This document shows, piece by piece, positions 9,600 through 16,862 of a stretch of DNA of 64,000 nt (positions within the stretch are counted from its first letter, which is position 1; each line of letters begins with the position of its first letter). Below the pieces are notes generated by a model. It was not told the origin of the DNA and did no database searches. It saw nothing but the letters and a program-made list of their open reading frames with translations. The DNA comes from Meridianimarinicoccus sp. MJW13 (GTDB taxonomy: Bacteria; Pseudomonadota; Alphaproteobacteria; Rhodobacterales; Rhodobacteraceae): positions 124,001-188,000 of the forward strand of contig NZ_JACNMU010000003.1 of NCBI RefSeq assembly GCF_014901205.1, written 5' to 3'. A program made the position numbers and the translations under genes.

Positions 9600-10401
9600 C
9601 GATTTGACCTTTGGCTATGAGGCGCTCGTACAATTCCGGACGTCGGTCGGCGCGGTGGTTTTGAAGCTTGCGGCAGGCCGCAAGCGCGACATGATCCAGG
9701 GTCGCGCACAGCAGGTCAGGCGCATCTCCGGAGGCCCGCGCAAGGTCGGTGCCGTCCGAAGCGCAGATGCAGGACAGGCCGCCGTAGTCGAATTCCCCTT
9801 CGGCGCCGACGTAGTTCGCATAGGCAAGATAGACCGCGTTTTCCTCGGCGCGGGCCGGGACCAGCCGGGTGGCGACAGTGTCGAAGGGCTTCATGTTCGC
9901 GGTTGGCACGAGGATCAGATCAACCCCTTGCAGGGCCAGGTTGCGGGCCACTTCGGGAAATTCGATGTCGTAGCAGATCGCCAGGCCAATGGACCAGCCG
10001 TTCAGATCAAAGACCCCGGAAAGCGCCGCGCCCGCGGCGAACTGGCGTCGATCGACGCCCCCGTAGAGATGGGTCTTGTGATAGCGTTGCCGCTCGACCC
10101 CTGCCGCATCGATCACGATGACGCCATTGTACGGATTGTCTGGTCCCGGCAGCGCAAGGCCCACGACCAGCGCGACCCGGTGTTTCTTGGCAATGGGTTT
10201 CAGCGCGTCAATCAGGGCATCCGCCGAAGCGGCCAGCGTCTTGCACCGATCGGGACCGACATTGTACCCGCCCAAGGTCATCTCTGGCGTCAGGACCAGC
10301 TGGGCACCCTGGGCCTGGGCCCGCCGCGCAGTTTGGTCCAGCGCCGCCAGCGCCTGGTGTGGGTCATGTAGCGGAGAGGTTTGCCAGAGTGCGATTTTCA
10401 A
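9592..10401 (-). CDS. davA: 5-aminovaleramidase (nitrilase superfamily)
   Basis: This carbon-nitrogen hydrolase should convert the 5-aminovaleramide made by DavB to 5-aminovalerate. The catalytic triad is visible as the E of TPEMTLGGYN, the K of YHKTHLYGGVD and the C of LAICYDIEFPE. GGYNVGPD, LILVPTANMKPFDT and the length near 270 residues fit DavA. The start is uncertain: a TTG at 10401 (reading M-K-I-A-L-W-Q) gives the usual N-terminus, and an in-frame TTG at 10434 would add 11 residues. No strong ribosome site precedes either. It is the first gene of the davA-davB pair. Confidence 0.88.
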   Translation of the reverse strand: MKIALWQTSPLHDPHQALAALDQTARRAQAQGAQLVLTPEMTLGGYNVGPDRCKTLAASADALIDALKPIAKKHRVALVVGLALPGPDNPYNGVIVIDAAGVERQRYHKTHLYGGVDRRQFAAGAALSGVFDLNGWSIGLAICYDIEFPEVARNLALQGVDLILVPTANMKPFDTVATRLVPARAEENAVYLAYANYVGAEGEFDYGGLSCICASDGTDLARASGDAPDLLCATLDHVALAACRKLQNHRADRRPELYERLIAKGQIDE

Positions 10402-10434
10402 CGGGGGGTCTCTTTTCGCTAGAATACGACACAA

Positions 10435-10766
10435 CTGCCTGGTTCTTCAATTCTCCAATGGGAGAAAGACGCCAAAGGGACGGCTGAAGCACTGTAGCCT
10501 TGCGGACGCGAAGCCTACGAAACAATGGGGCTTTTGCATTTCGTCATGCAGCGCATGTCGCCCGTGCAGGCGATGACCTCTGCCGTGAGCACCGCCCCCA
10601 TCCTTGGCCGTGAGCGGATGAGGGTGCTGGTCGAACAAATTACACCAGGTCTTGGGGCACAACCCAAGCACAACATGTGGGAGGTCGAGTTCTTCACCAC
10701 TACGGGTCGTTTTTGCGGGCCACCGAAACGTTTGAGTTTTAGCAACCCTTGCCAAGCCGTTTGAAG
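10435..10766. other. 332-bp region upstream of davA without a recognised gene
   Basis: This should contain the davA promoter. A 79-codon open frame (10525-10764, plus strand, MGLLHFVMQRM start) and a longer frame on the minus strand have no ribosome site and no recognisable motif. I regard both as chance frames. I see no convincing hairpin terminator for the small membrane-protein gene that ends at 10767. Confidence 0.45.
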
Positions 10767-11018
10767 TCAGCTGCTGCTCATCCCGGCAAGCATGGCCCCG
10801 AGGGCGACGATGTGGATCAGCATGATCGCGCGGTCATTCCAGAGCACGCCGACAGCGAACCAGCCGAGGACGCCCACGAGAAACAGGTAGAGGTTCCAGG
10901 GCGTCCAGCCGAAGGCCGTGGCCGTGTAGCCCATGATCTGGATGATCGAGGCGACCCATTTGACGGTGAAGGCGAGCCGTCCCGTCGCCGGGGCGGCGAG
11001 AACGTGATCAGATGGCAC
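10767..11018 (-). CDS. Small membrane protein, DUF6552-like
   Basis: An 83-residue protein with two or three hydrophobic segments (VKWVASIIQIMGYTATAF, LYLFLVGVLGWFAVGVLW and AIMLIHIVALGAMLAGM). The conserved stretch GYTATAFGWTPWN looks like the DUF6552 family of Rhodobacterales, which has no known function. Its ATG lies inside the end of the upstream SDR gene (overlap 11008-11018), so translation is probably coupled. The true start could be slightly internal, since the first 17 residues are not hydrophobic and resemble an extension. Confidence 0.7.
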   Translation of the reverse strand: MPSDHVLAAPATGRLAFTVKWVASIIQIMGYTATAFGWTPWNLYLFLVGVLGWFAVGVLWNDRAIMLIHIVALGAMLAGMSSS

Positions 11019-11712
11019 GGGTCACACCTCCGTCGATCCGCAGATTCTGGCCGGTCATGTAGGCCGCTCCATCCGATGCCAGCCACGAGATCAGCGACGA
11101 CACCTCCTCTGCGCGCCCGTAACGGCCCATCGGGATGCGGGCGCGGCGATCCTCTGTCTCGGGCAGGCTGTCGATGAACCCCGGCAGGACGTTGTTCATG
11201 CGGATGTTCTTGCCCGCGTATTTGTCCGCGTAGAGCTTCGTGAACGCGGCCAGGCCCGCGCGGAACACACCAGAGGTCGGGAAGAGCGGGTCAGGCTCGA
11301 AGGCCGCGAAGGTCGATATGTTGATGATCGCGCCGCCGCCCTGCGCCTGCATCAGCGGCGTGACCAGCCGCGCGGGCCGGATCACGTTCAGCAGATAGAC
11401 TTCCATTCCCGTGTGCCAGTCGTCGTCGGATATATCCAGGACCGGGCCTTTGGGGCCATGTCCGGCAGAGTTGATCAGCACGTCGATACGGCCCCAGCGG
11501 TCGGTGGCACCTTGCACCAGTGCCTTCAGATCGTCCGCGTCCCGGTTCGATCCCGTCACGCCGAAACCGCCCAGCTCCTGACCGAGCGCCTCACCCTTGC
11601 CGGAAGACGACAATATCCCGACCCGGAAACCGTCTGCCGCCAACCGACGGGCGGCATCGGCCCCCATTCCACTGCCGCCAGCCGTGATCAATGCTACTTT
11701 TTCTACTGACAT
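11008..11712 (-). CDS. Short-chain dehydrogenase-like protein lacking the YxxxK catalytic pair
   Basis: A 234-residue Rossmann protein with the SDR fold: TAGGSGMG at residues 10-17, the NSAGHG motif at 81-86 and a structural NIS serine at 133. At the catalytic site, where SDRs have YxxxK, it reads S147-G-V-F-R151, so both the tyrosine and the lysine are replaced. The end (LRIDGGVTRAI) is normal. It may be an NAD(P)-binding regulator or an enzyme with altered chemistry. The start at 11712 has GGAG seven bases upstream; an in-frame TTG at 11724 does not. It is divergent from the LysR gene and overlaps the small membrane protein. Confidence 0.85.
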   Translation of the reverse strand: MSVEKVALITAGGSGMGADAARRLAADGFRVGILSSSGKGEALGQELGGFGVTGSNRDADDLKALVQGATDRWGRIDVLINSAGHGPKGPVLDISDDDWHTGMEVYLLNVIRPARLVTPLMQAQGGGAIINISTFAAFEPDPLFPTSGVFRAGLAAFTKLYADKYAGKNIRMNNVLPGFIDSLPETEDRRARIPMGRYGRAEEVSSLISWLASDGAAYMTGQNLRIDGGVTRAI

Positions 11713-11784
11713 CGCGCGCTCCAATTCTGTCCTGTCGCCAATCTAGGTCTTTCCCGGTTCGGTTTCGCGCCAGATTTGATCTTG

Positions 11785-11811
11785 TCTGACAGTAACATTA
11801 CTATTGTCAGA
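11785..11811. promoter_or_regulatory. Inverted repeat in the SDR/LysR divergent promoter
   Basis: TCTGACA (11785-11791) and TGTCAGA (11805-11811) form a perfect 7-bp dyad with a 13-bp spacer. The right arm touches the LysR start codon at 11811. LysR regulators bind T-N11-A dyads between divergent genes, so this is a likely autoregulatory and target operator. Confidence 0.6.
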
Positions 11812-12689
11812 TGACCCATCTTCCGTCTCTCAACGGCTTGCGTGCTTTCGATGTGGCGGGCCGTCATCTCAATTTTCGCGCTGCCGCCGAAGAGATGGGC
11901 GTGACGCAGGGGGCGGTCGCCCAACAGGTGCGGCAGCTCGAAGCACATCTGGGCGTGAAGCTCTTCGAAAGATTGCCCAAGGGGCTGGCGTTTACGGCTG
12001 CGGGACGCGGGTATCATACGCTCGTCGCCACAGCCTTCGACGACCTGCGCGCCGCCACCGAGACCCTGCGCCCCGAGCCGGGCAAGGTTCTGGTCAGCGT
12101 CACGCCGACATTCGCGGCGAAGTGGCTGATGCCCAACCTGCCGGAGTTCTCGGCCGCGCATCCGGAGATCGACCTTGCGGTTCTTGCCACCGAAAGGGTG
12201 TCGCGCTTTCACGGCGACGGGATCGATCTGGCGATCCGTCAGGGAAAGCCACCCTTTGGTGCGGCGTTGGAGGTTGTTCGGATTTTTCGCCAGGAGATCA
12301 TCGCGGTCGCGTCACCCGCCCTTGTCGGCGGGCACAGCTTGCCACTCGATCCTGAGGCGCTGTCGTGCTTGCCCAAGCTGCACGATGCCCATGGTCTCTG
12401 GCCCGCCTTCCTGAGGCATTTGAATGTCGAAGATCGCGGCGGACGCGGTCTGCGGTTAAGCCAGACGGCTCTTGCCATGGACGCGGCTCTCTCGGGGCAG
12501 GGGATTGCGCTCGTCAGCAGCTTCCTTGCGACGCGCGACATTGCCGAGGGCCGTCTCGTGCAGGTCTGTCCGGATACCCTCCCGGGGGAGCATGATTTCT
12601 ATCTACTGGCCGAACGCGGGGCGAAGCGTGGATCGGCCGTCCAGGCCACTTTTGACTGGTTCGCCTCGAAAGCTGATGCGAACGTATAG
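11811..12689 (+). CDS. LysR-family transcriptional regulator (GcvA-like)
   Basis: A 292-residue regulator. The N-terminal winged helix reads LNGLRAFDVAGRHLNFRAAA, then MGVTQGAVAQQVRQLEAHLGVKLFERLPKGL (residues 25-55), which is typical of the GcvA subgroup. The effector domain follows from about residue 90 (KVLVSVTPTFAAKWLMPNLPEF). It is divergent from the SDR/membrane-protein operon with a dyad between them, so that operon is the probable target. The ligand cannot be inferred. Length is normal. Confidence 0.92.
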   Translation: MTHLPSLNGLRAFDVAGRHLNFRAAAEEMGVTQGAVAQQVRQLEAHLGVKLFERLPKGLAFTAAGRGYHTLVATAFDDLRAATETLRPEPGKVLVSVTPTFAAKWLMPNLPEFSAAHPEIDLAVLATERVSRFHGDGIDLAIRQGKPPFGAALEVVRIFRQEIIAVASPALVGGHSLPLDPEALSCLPKLHDAHGLWPAFLRHLNVEDRGGRGLRLSQTALAMDAALSGQGIALVSSFLATRDIAEGRLVQVCPDTLPGEHDFYLLAERGAKRGSAVQATFDWFASKADANV

Positions 12690-12784
12690 AGGTGGCCTTG
12701 TCGTGGCGGCACGTCAGCTTCTGCACCGATGCGCCAGCTTGCCGAGGAACAATCCGTCAATAATTGGGGTGAAGGAACCTGCCA

Positions 12785-13327
12785 TCATGCGCTTTGCTGT
12801 TCATGGCAGATCAGAGATGAGTCTTCGGGCGATAGCGGCTCGGAAAGCAACGTGCAAAATCCCCCGGAACTGGACGCTTTGTAATGGATGCAGGTTTTGC
12901 AAACGCCGAAGGCACGTCCATCGTTTTGCTGTACGAACCGTCTGAGAACCTCGGTCAACGTTGCCTGCAAGGCTTGTTTCTTCGAGTCGCTCAGCTCCGA
13001 AAGACTGTGATCCAGGTTACTAACCGTCTGCGCAATTCCTTCTCCCTTGGGGGTCAATGCAAAGCTAATGGTCCGTTTGTCGCGACTAGAGCGCAGCTCG
13101 GACACGTAACCCTTTTGTTGCAGCGATTTGAATGACTGCGAGATCGTGCCTCGGGTCGTTCCCAGATATTCGGCGACATGCGAGGGGCTTCGAGAAAACC
13201 GGTTGGCCCGCCCAAGATAGGCCAACACCGCACGTTGTGTCGGATTCAGATCGCCGTCCCAGCCGGATGCCGCATCAAGGCGCGCCAGCCGGTTGATCAG
13301 TTCACGAATGTAGAGATCGGTCTCCAT
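12785..13327 (-). CDS. MarR-family regulator with a four-cysteine C-terminal tail
   Basis: A 180-residue regulator from ATG 13327. The winged helix spans roughly residues 28-95 (SPSHVAEYLGTTRGTISQSF recognition region, then RDKRTISFALTPKG wing). After the dimerisation helices comes an unusual tail, VCKTCIHYK then GFCTLL and LICHEQ, with cysteines at 143, 146, 158 and 174. This spacing (C-x2-C-x11-C-x15-C) suggests a metal or Fe-S site, or a redox switch. An upstream in-frame start at 13414 would read through the operator dyad and is unlikely. The gene is divergent from a secreted protein, and the dyad between them is probably its operator. Confidence 0.85.
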   Translation of the reverse strand: METDLYIRELINRLARLDAASGWDGDLNPTQRAVLAYLGRANRFSRSPSHVAEYLGTTRGTISQSFKSLQQKGYVSELRSSRDKRTISFALTPKGEGIAQTVSNLDHSLSELSDSKKQALQATLTEVLRRFVQQNDGRAFGVCKTCIHYKASSSGGFCTLLSEPLSPEDSSLICHEQQSA

Positions 13328-13333
13328 ACCCTC

Positions 13334-13380
13334 TAGTAGCGACTCGAAATAATCATTGCAATAGTTTCGATTCGCTACTA
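13334..13380. promoter_or_regulatory. 16-bp inverted repeat operator between MarR and the secreted protein
   Basis: Left arm TAGTAGCGACTCGAAA (13334-13349) and right arm TTTCGATTCGCTACTA (13365-13380) match at 15 of 16 positions across a 15-bp spacer. A possible promoter for the plus-strand gene overlaps it: TTGCAA at 13356-13361 and TAATAA at 13379-13384, 17 bp apart. Binding of the MarR protein here would block both genes. Confidence 0.75.
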
Positions 13381-13412
13381 ATAAAAACACACAATCCATA
13401 AAGGAACCGGCC

Positions 13413-14168
13413 ATGAAACTCTCCCTCTACATTGCGACCACACTTGCCCTGACCAGCGGCACCGCCTGGGCGGATGGCGAACACGCCCATGCAGTCACGC
13501 AGGACGGCGCCATCCTGTCAGACGCGGACCCGTCCAAGATTGCCTCATTCGATATTCTGGGCGCGCATGCGCACCGCAAAGGCAATGTCGTGACCTTCCA
13601 CATGACCACAAATGGAGTCGCAGGTTTTGACCTGCCTGCAGCGACGGGTGCGCTCGGCGGTGCAGAGGTGCTCTCCTACGTCTGGCCAACGTCACTTGAC
13701 CCATCGGCAGTTGATTTTGAGGGCGGCACAGGAATTCTGGCCTTGGCCGCAACAAGTCACCCTGACTTCGACGACACGCCGCTTTACGATGAAAACAACG
13801 ATGGCGATCCGGCGAATGACGGTGTGATCTGGCACAGTCACTGGGTTGTTCTCACGCCGACCGAAGCCTGTGGTCCCGGTGCGCTGGCTGTGCGCGACAT
13901 ACCCGACGGTGAAACGCCAAGGATGCCGGCCACATGGCCCGGCCTGCCGATCTTTCTGGACAGTCCCGGCTTCACGCCGCTGTTCGATGGTCCCGAAATT
14001 TCCGTGAATGTGGCCTTCGGCCATGACGTTGAACTGGAGGGCGTCGCCTATGATGGCGTGACATCTGCCTTGCGGGTGAATGCCAACATTCACGCACCGC
14101 TGCTTTGCGTTGTTGATGTCTTCGACATTGCGTCTGGTGATTTGAGCTTGCCGGGAAAACTGAAGTAA
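13413..14168 (+). CDS. Secreted periplasmic protein of unknown function
   Basis: A 251-residue protein with a clear signal peptide (MKLSLYIATTLALTSGTAWA, cleavage before DGEHAHA). The mature part starts with a histidine-rich stretch (EHAHAVTQ, later GAHAHRKGN) and contains an acidic loop, DENNDGDPANDG (about residues 129-140), that looks like a calcium-binding loop. Two cysteines (in EACGPG and LLCVVD) could form a disulfide. I do not recognise the family. An AAGGA ribosome site precedes the ATG. It is the only gene downstream of the MarR operator and is followed by a terminator, so its function is probably linked to whatever the cysteine-tailed MarR senses. Confidence 0.8.
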   Translation: MKLSLYIATTLALTSGTAWADGEHAHAVTQDGAILSDADPSKIASFDILGAHAHRKGNVVTFHMTTNGVAGFDLPAATGALGGAEVLSYVWPTSLDPSAVDFEGGTGILALAATSHPDFDDTPLYDENNDGDPANDGVIWHSHWVVLTPTEACGPGALAVRDIPDGETPRMPATWPGLPIFLDSPGFTPLFDGPEISVNVAFGHDVELEGVAYDGVTSALRVNANIHAPLLCVVDVFDIASGDLSLPGKLK

Positions 14169-14175
14169 CCGTGAA

Positions 14176-14204
14176 AAGGGGTCATGCGCCGCGTGACCCC
14201 TTCT
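14176..14204 (+). terminator. Hairpin terminator after the secreted-protein gene
   Basis: AAGGGGTCA (14176-14184) pairs with TGACCCCTT (14194-14202) across a 9-base loop, eight bases after the stop codon. Only a short T/C tail (CTTCT) follows, so it may be a modest terminator. Confidence 0.6.
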
Positions 14205-14250
14205 AGGCTCCAGACTTCGGTAACGGGGTCGTTTCAGGGGGACTGTTGCG

Positions 14251-14436
14251 TTACGGGCCCCAAGTTCCGACGAGGTCGTGGACATCGGCAGCACAGGGGG
14301 GCTGTCGTGCATCGGAAACTTCCCGCCCGCCATACTTGTACTTCAGCTTGCAGACTGTGGCCGCGGTCGGCATGTCCGCCTCTTGCTCCTTGATCATCCC
14401 GATTGTCTGCGCCTCGGAGAAACGGCTCTTTCGCAA
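14251..14436 (-). pseudogene. Fragment of IS3-family OrfA transposase subunit
   Basis: The frame reads RKSRFSEAQTIGMIKEQEA, the conserved N-terminus of IS3-family (IS407/IS511-like) OrfA, then skips the middle of the helix-turn-helix and resumes KLKYKYGGREVSDARQ before losing similarity. About 15 residues are deleted internally, and everything after residue 44 is unrelated. OrfB is absent to the left. It is an IS relic that marks the left edge of the polyol locus. Confidence 0.8.
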
Positions 14437-14486
14437 TCAACTGCTCCTTCAAAGGTGGCGCAGGCTCTCCATGCGGTGAGGGATTT

Positions 14487-14594
14487 CGCGCAGGGCCGGT
14501 CAGCCCCCGCTGCGGAGAAAGCCTCGGGCGTGCCCCTGCCGAAGTCCCCCGCGGCACCAGTGATCAGGACGGACTTCCCGGCGAATGCCTTCAT
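14487..14594 (-). pseudogene. N-terminal stub of a fourth SDR gene, cut by IS3 debris
   Basis: MKAFAGKSVLITGAAGDFGR is a textbook SDR start with the TGxxGxxG cofactor motif, but similarity ends after about 31 residues (AFSAAGA), where IS3-like sequence begins. It sits four bases downstream of the next SDR, so it was once the last gene of that operon and was lost by insertion and deletion. Confidence 0.72.
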
Positions 14595-14598
14595 GGCC

Positions 14599-15327
14599 TC
14601 AGATGTCGAACGCCGTGGGCAGCACGATCATGTCCCGGATCGTCACGTTGCGCCCACGCGTCAGCGCAAAGACGAGCGCGTCCGCCACCTCGGTCGGTTC
14701 GATGATAGAACCGCTGTCCTTGGCCTTTTGCAGCCTGTCCGCAGGCCAGTCGGCCAGCAGCGCCGAAACCACGGGGCCGGGAGAGACCTGGCCTACGCGA
14801 ATGCCGTGTTCGCGAAGCTGGCGGCGCATGGTCTGGACGAAACAGGTGATCGCCCACTTGGATCCGGAATACACCGGTTCCCACGGAATGGCAGAGTGGC
14901 CGGCGACCGAACAGGTGACCCAGATGTCGCCAATGCCACGGTCTTTCATGTGCGGGATGATCGCGAGGACGTTCTTCATCACGGCGTTGACGTTGAGGTT
15001 CAGCATCCGGTCGATTGTGTCGGGGTTGGTCTCGTCGAGATCGCCACCGATATAGGTCCCGGCGTTGCAATAGAGAATATCGATGTGATCCACCTTTTCG
15101 AGGATCGACGGGACCATCGCCTTGCAGCTTTCGGCATCGAGCAAGTTCGTGACCTGCGCAATGGCCTTGTCGCCAAGCCGGTCAATGCAGGCTTTCAGGG
15201 CATCTTCGTCCCGGTCCACCATGACGACCGTGGCGCCTTCGGCCAGCAGTGCTTCGGTGGCGGCAAGGCCGATACCAGAGGCGGCGCCGGTGACGGCCGC
15301 GATTTTTCCGTTGAGAGATTCGGCCAT
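14599..15327 (-). CDS. SDR-family polyol/alcohol dehydrogenase (third SDR of operon)
   Basis: A 242-residue classical SDR. The cofactor motif TGAASGIG is at residues 14-21, the NAG motif reads LYCNAGTYIGG, and the catalytic residues are S of TCSVAG and the Y-x3-K of VYSGSKWA. In the leftward polyol operon it lies 30 bases after the previous SDR. It presumably oxidises or reduces a polyol/ketose intermediate; the substrate is not readable from sequence. The C-terminal half differs from the other two SDRs, so these are not recent duplicates. Confidence 0.88.
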   Translation of the reverse strand: MAESLNGKIAAVTGAASGIGLAATEALLAEGATVVMVDRDEDALKACIDRLGDKAIAQVTNLLDAESCKAMVPSILEKVDHIDILYCNAGTYIGGDLDETNPDTIDRMLNLNVNAVMKNVLAIIPHMKDRGIGDIWVTCSVAGHSAIPWEPVYSGSKWAITCFVQTMRRQLREHGIRVGQVSPGPVVSALLADWPADRLQKAKDSGSIIEPTEVADALVFALTRGRNVTIRDMIVLPTAFDI

Positions 15328-15357
15328 GTCGGCCTCCTTTTATTCAGCTTGAGACGC

Positions 15358-16089
15358 TCAGACGGCGAGGAAACCGCCGTCGATGGGAAGGACGGCGCCG
15401 GTCACCATGGGGGCATCGTCGGAAAGAAGCATGACAATGGATTTGGCCACGTCTTCGACCTCTGCAAAGCGGCCAATCGGGTGGCGCACCATCATCGGGT
15501 CTTTCTTGGCAGGATCGGACCATGCCGCGGCGGCGAGTTCGGTCATCGTCACGGTTGGCGCGACGGCATTGACGCGGATGCCATGGACGCCAAGTTCCTT
15601 GGCCATGACACGGGTCGCTCCTTCAAGACCGGCCTTCGAGGCGGCGTAGCACATGTGTTCGTCGAACCCGCGGTGCCCAGCAATGGACGTCACGTTGAGG
15701 ATTGAGCCGCCGCCCCCGGCCGCCACGCGCGCCCGCGCGAATTCCTGGGCACAAATCAGGGCCGCGCGCAGGTTGATGCCCATCACGGCTTCATAGCCCT
15801 CGTCCGTCATGTCGAGCACGGTTTCCAGGACATTGGTTCCGGCGCAGTTGATGAGGAAATCGCAGGTTCCGGCCTCTTTCATTGCGGCGCGGGCGGCCGC
15901 ATTGTCCATCAGGTCGACGATGATAGAGCGGCAGCCGGTCTCGTCGCTCAGACGATCCAGGTCGGACTTGGTCCTGGCCATGGCAAAGACGGATGCGCCA
16001 CGTTTGGCCATTTCCACTGCGCAGGCCCGTCCGATGCCTTTTCCGGCGCCCGTGACGATAACAGTCTTTCCTTCGAATTGCGTGCTCAT
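15358..16089 (-). CDS. SDR-family oxidoreductase, L-xylulose-reductase-like (second SDR of operon)
   Basis: A 243-residue classical SDR: TGAGKGIG near residue 12, then DFLINCAGTNVLE, the catalytic serine in VTSIAGHRG and tyrosine/lysine in CYAASKAG. The compact N-terminus and the INCAGTN motif resemble L-xylulose/carbonyl reductases, which interconvert ketoses and polyols. The start at ATG 16089 (MSTQFEGK) fits the family; the open frame continues upstream into the preceding SDR gene without meaning. It is 11 bases from the preceding SDR. The role in polyol oxidation is inferred from context. Confidence 0.88.
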   Translation of the reverse strand: MSTQFEGKTVIVTGAGKGIGRACAVEMAKRGASVFAMARTKSDLDRLSDETGCRSIIVDLMDNAAARAAMKEAGTCDFLINCAGTNVLETVLDMTDEGYEAVMGINLRAALICAQEFARARVAAGGGGSILNVTSIAGHRGFDEHMCYAASKAGLEGATRVMAKELGVHGIRVNAVAPTVTMTELAAAAWSDPAKKDPMMVRHPIGRFAEVEDVAKSIVMLLSDDAPMVTGAVLPIDGGFLAV

Positions 16090-16100
16090 TGGTGTGTTCC

Positions 16101-16859
16101 TCAATGTGTGATGTATCCGCCATCGGCGACCAGCGTGGCCCCCGTGACGAAGGAGGCGGCATCCGAGGCCAGAAACAGCACGCAATTGGCCATCTCTTCC
16201 GGGGTCCCAAAGCGGCCCATTGGCGTATTGTCGGCCCAGACCTTGCTCATTTCCGGATCTTCCATCCCGTCGATTGCCATGCGGGTGCGGATGTATCCCG
16301 GTGCCAGTGCATTGACCCGAATTCCGCGGGCGGCATATTCGAAAGCCATGACGGAGGTCATCTGATGGATCGCCGCTTTCGAGGAATTGTAGGCCACCTG
16401 AAGTTGCGGCTTGTTCGCGACATAGCCTGAAATGGAGCCGATATTGACGATGGCGCCGGACGACTGCGCCAGCATTGGCCGCACGGCCGAGCGGGCGACC
16501 CGGAACGGCGCAATCAGGTTCGTATCCATGATCCGGGCCAGCCGAGCGTCATCGAAATCGTGAAAATCGCCGCCGTCAGCCACGCCGGCATTGTTGACCA
16601 GAATGTCGATCCTGCCAAAACGTTCGAGAGTTGCCTCGACCAGTTCGTCAGGCGAGGCAGGAGCCGTTATGTCGGCGGCATGAAACGCGTGTTCGCCAGT
16701 GTCGGTCAGGGCACGGGAGTCGTCCGTTTCGGAACGCGCCGTCAACATGCACCGTGCACCGGCTTTGGCGAAGAGTTGCGCGGTCGCAAGCCCGATGCCC
16801 CGGTTTCCACCGGTGATCAGGGCAATCTTTCCTTCAAGGCGAAACTGCGAAAGCGACAT
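16101..16859 (-). CDS. SDR-family polyol dehydrogenase (first SDR of operon; galactitol/sorbitol-dehydrogenase-like)
   Basis: A 252-residue classical SDR with TGGNRGIG at about residues 16-23, NNAGVADGG, the catalytic serine in NIGSISGYVANKP and Y-N-S-S-K. The phrase GSISGYVANKPQLQVAYNSSK is typical of alphaproteobacterial galactitol/sorbitol/arabitol-type SDRs. The C-terminus (FVTGATLVADGGYITH) is standard. It starts three bases after the GatZ-like gene and so belongs to the same mRNA. A likely job is oxidation of a hexitol to a ketose such as tagatose or fructose. Confidence 0.9.
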   Translation of the reverse strand: MSLSQFRLEGKIALITGGNRGIGLATAQLFAKAGARCMLTARSETDDSRALTDTGEHAFHAADITAPASPDELVEATLERFGRIDILVNNAGVADGGDFHDFDDARLARIMDTNLIAPFRVARSAVRPMLAQSSGAIVNIGSISGYVANKPQLQVAYNSSKAAIHQMTSVMAFEYAARGIRVNALAPGYIRTRMAIDGMEDPEMSKVWADNTPMGRFGTPEEMANCVLFLASDAASFVTGATLVADGGYITH

Positions 16860-16862
16860 TGG

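Noticed and set aside
10525-10764. A 79-codon frame upstream of davA that might be a small gene
   Set aside because: No ribosome site, no hydrophobic or known motif, and an equally long frame on the other strand; kept only as part of the intergenic description.
14278-15705. A 475-codon plus-strand frame opposite two SDR genes
   Set aside because: Antisense to SDRs with intact cofactor and catalytic motifs; composition is typical of a shadow frame.
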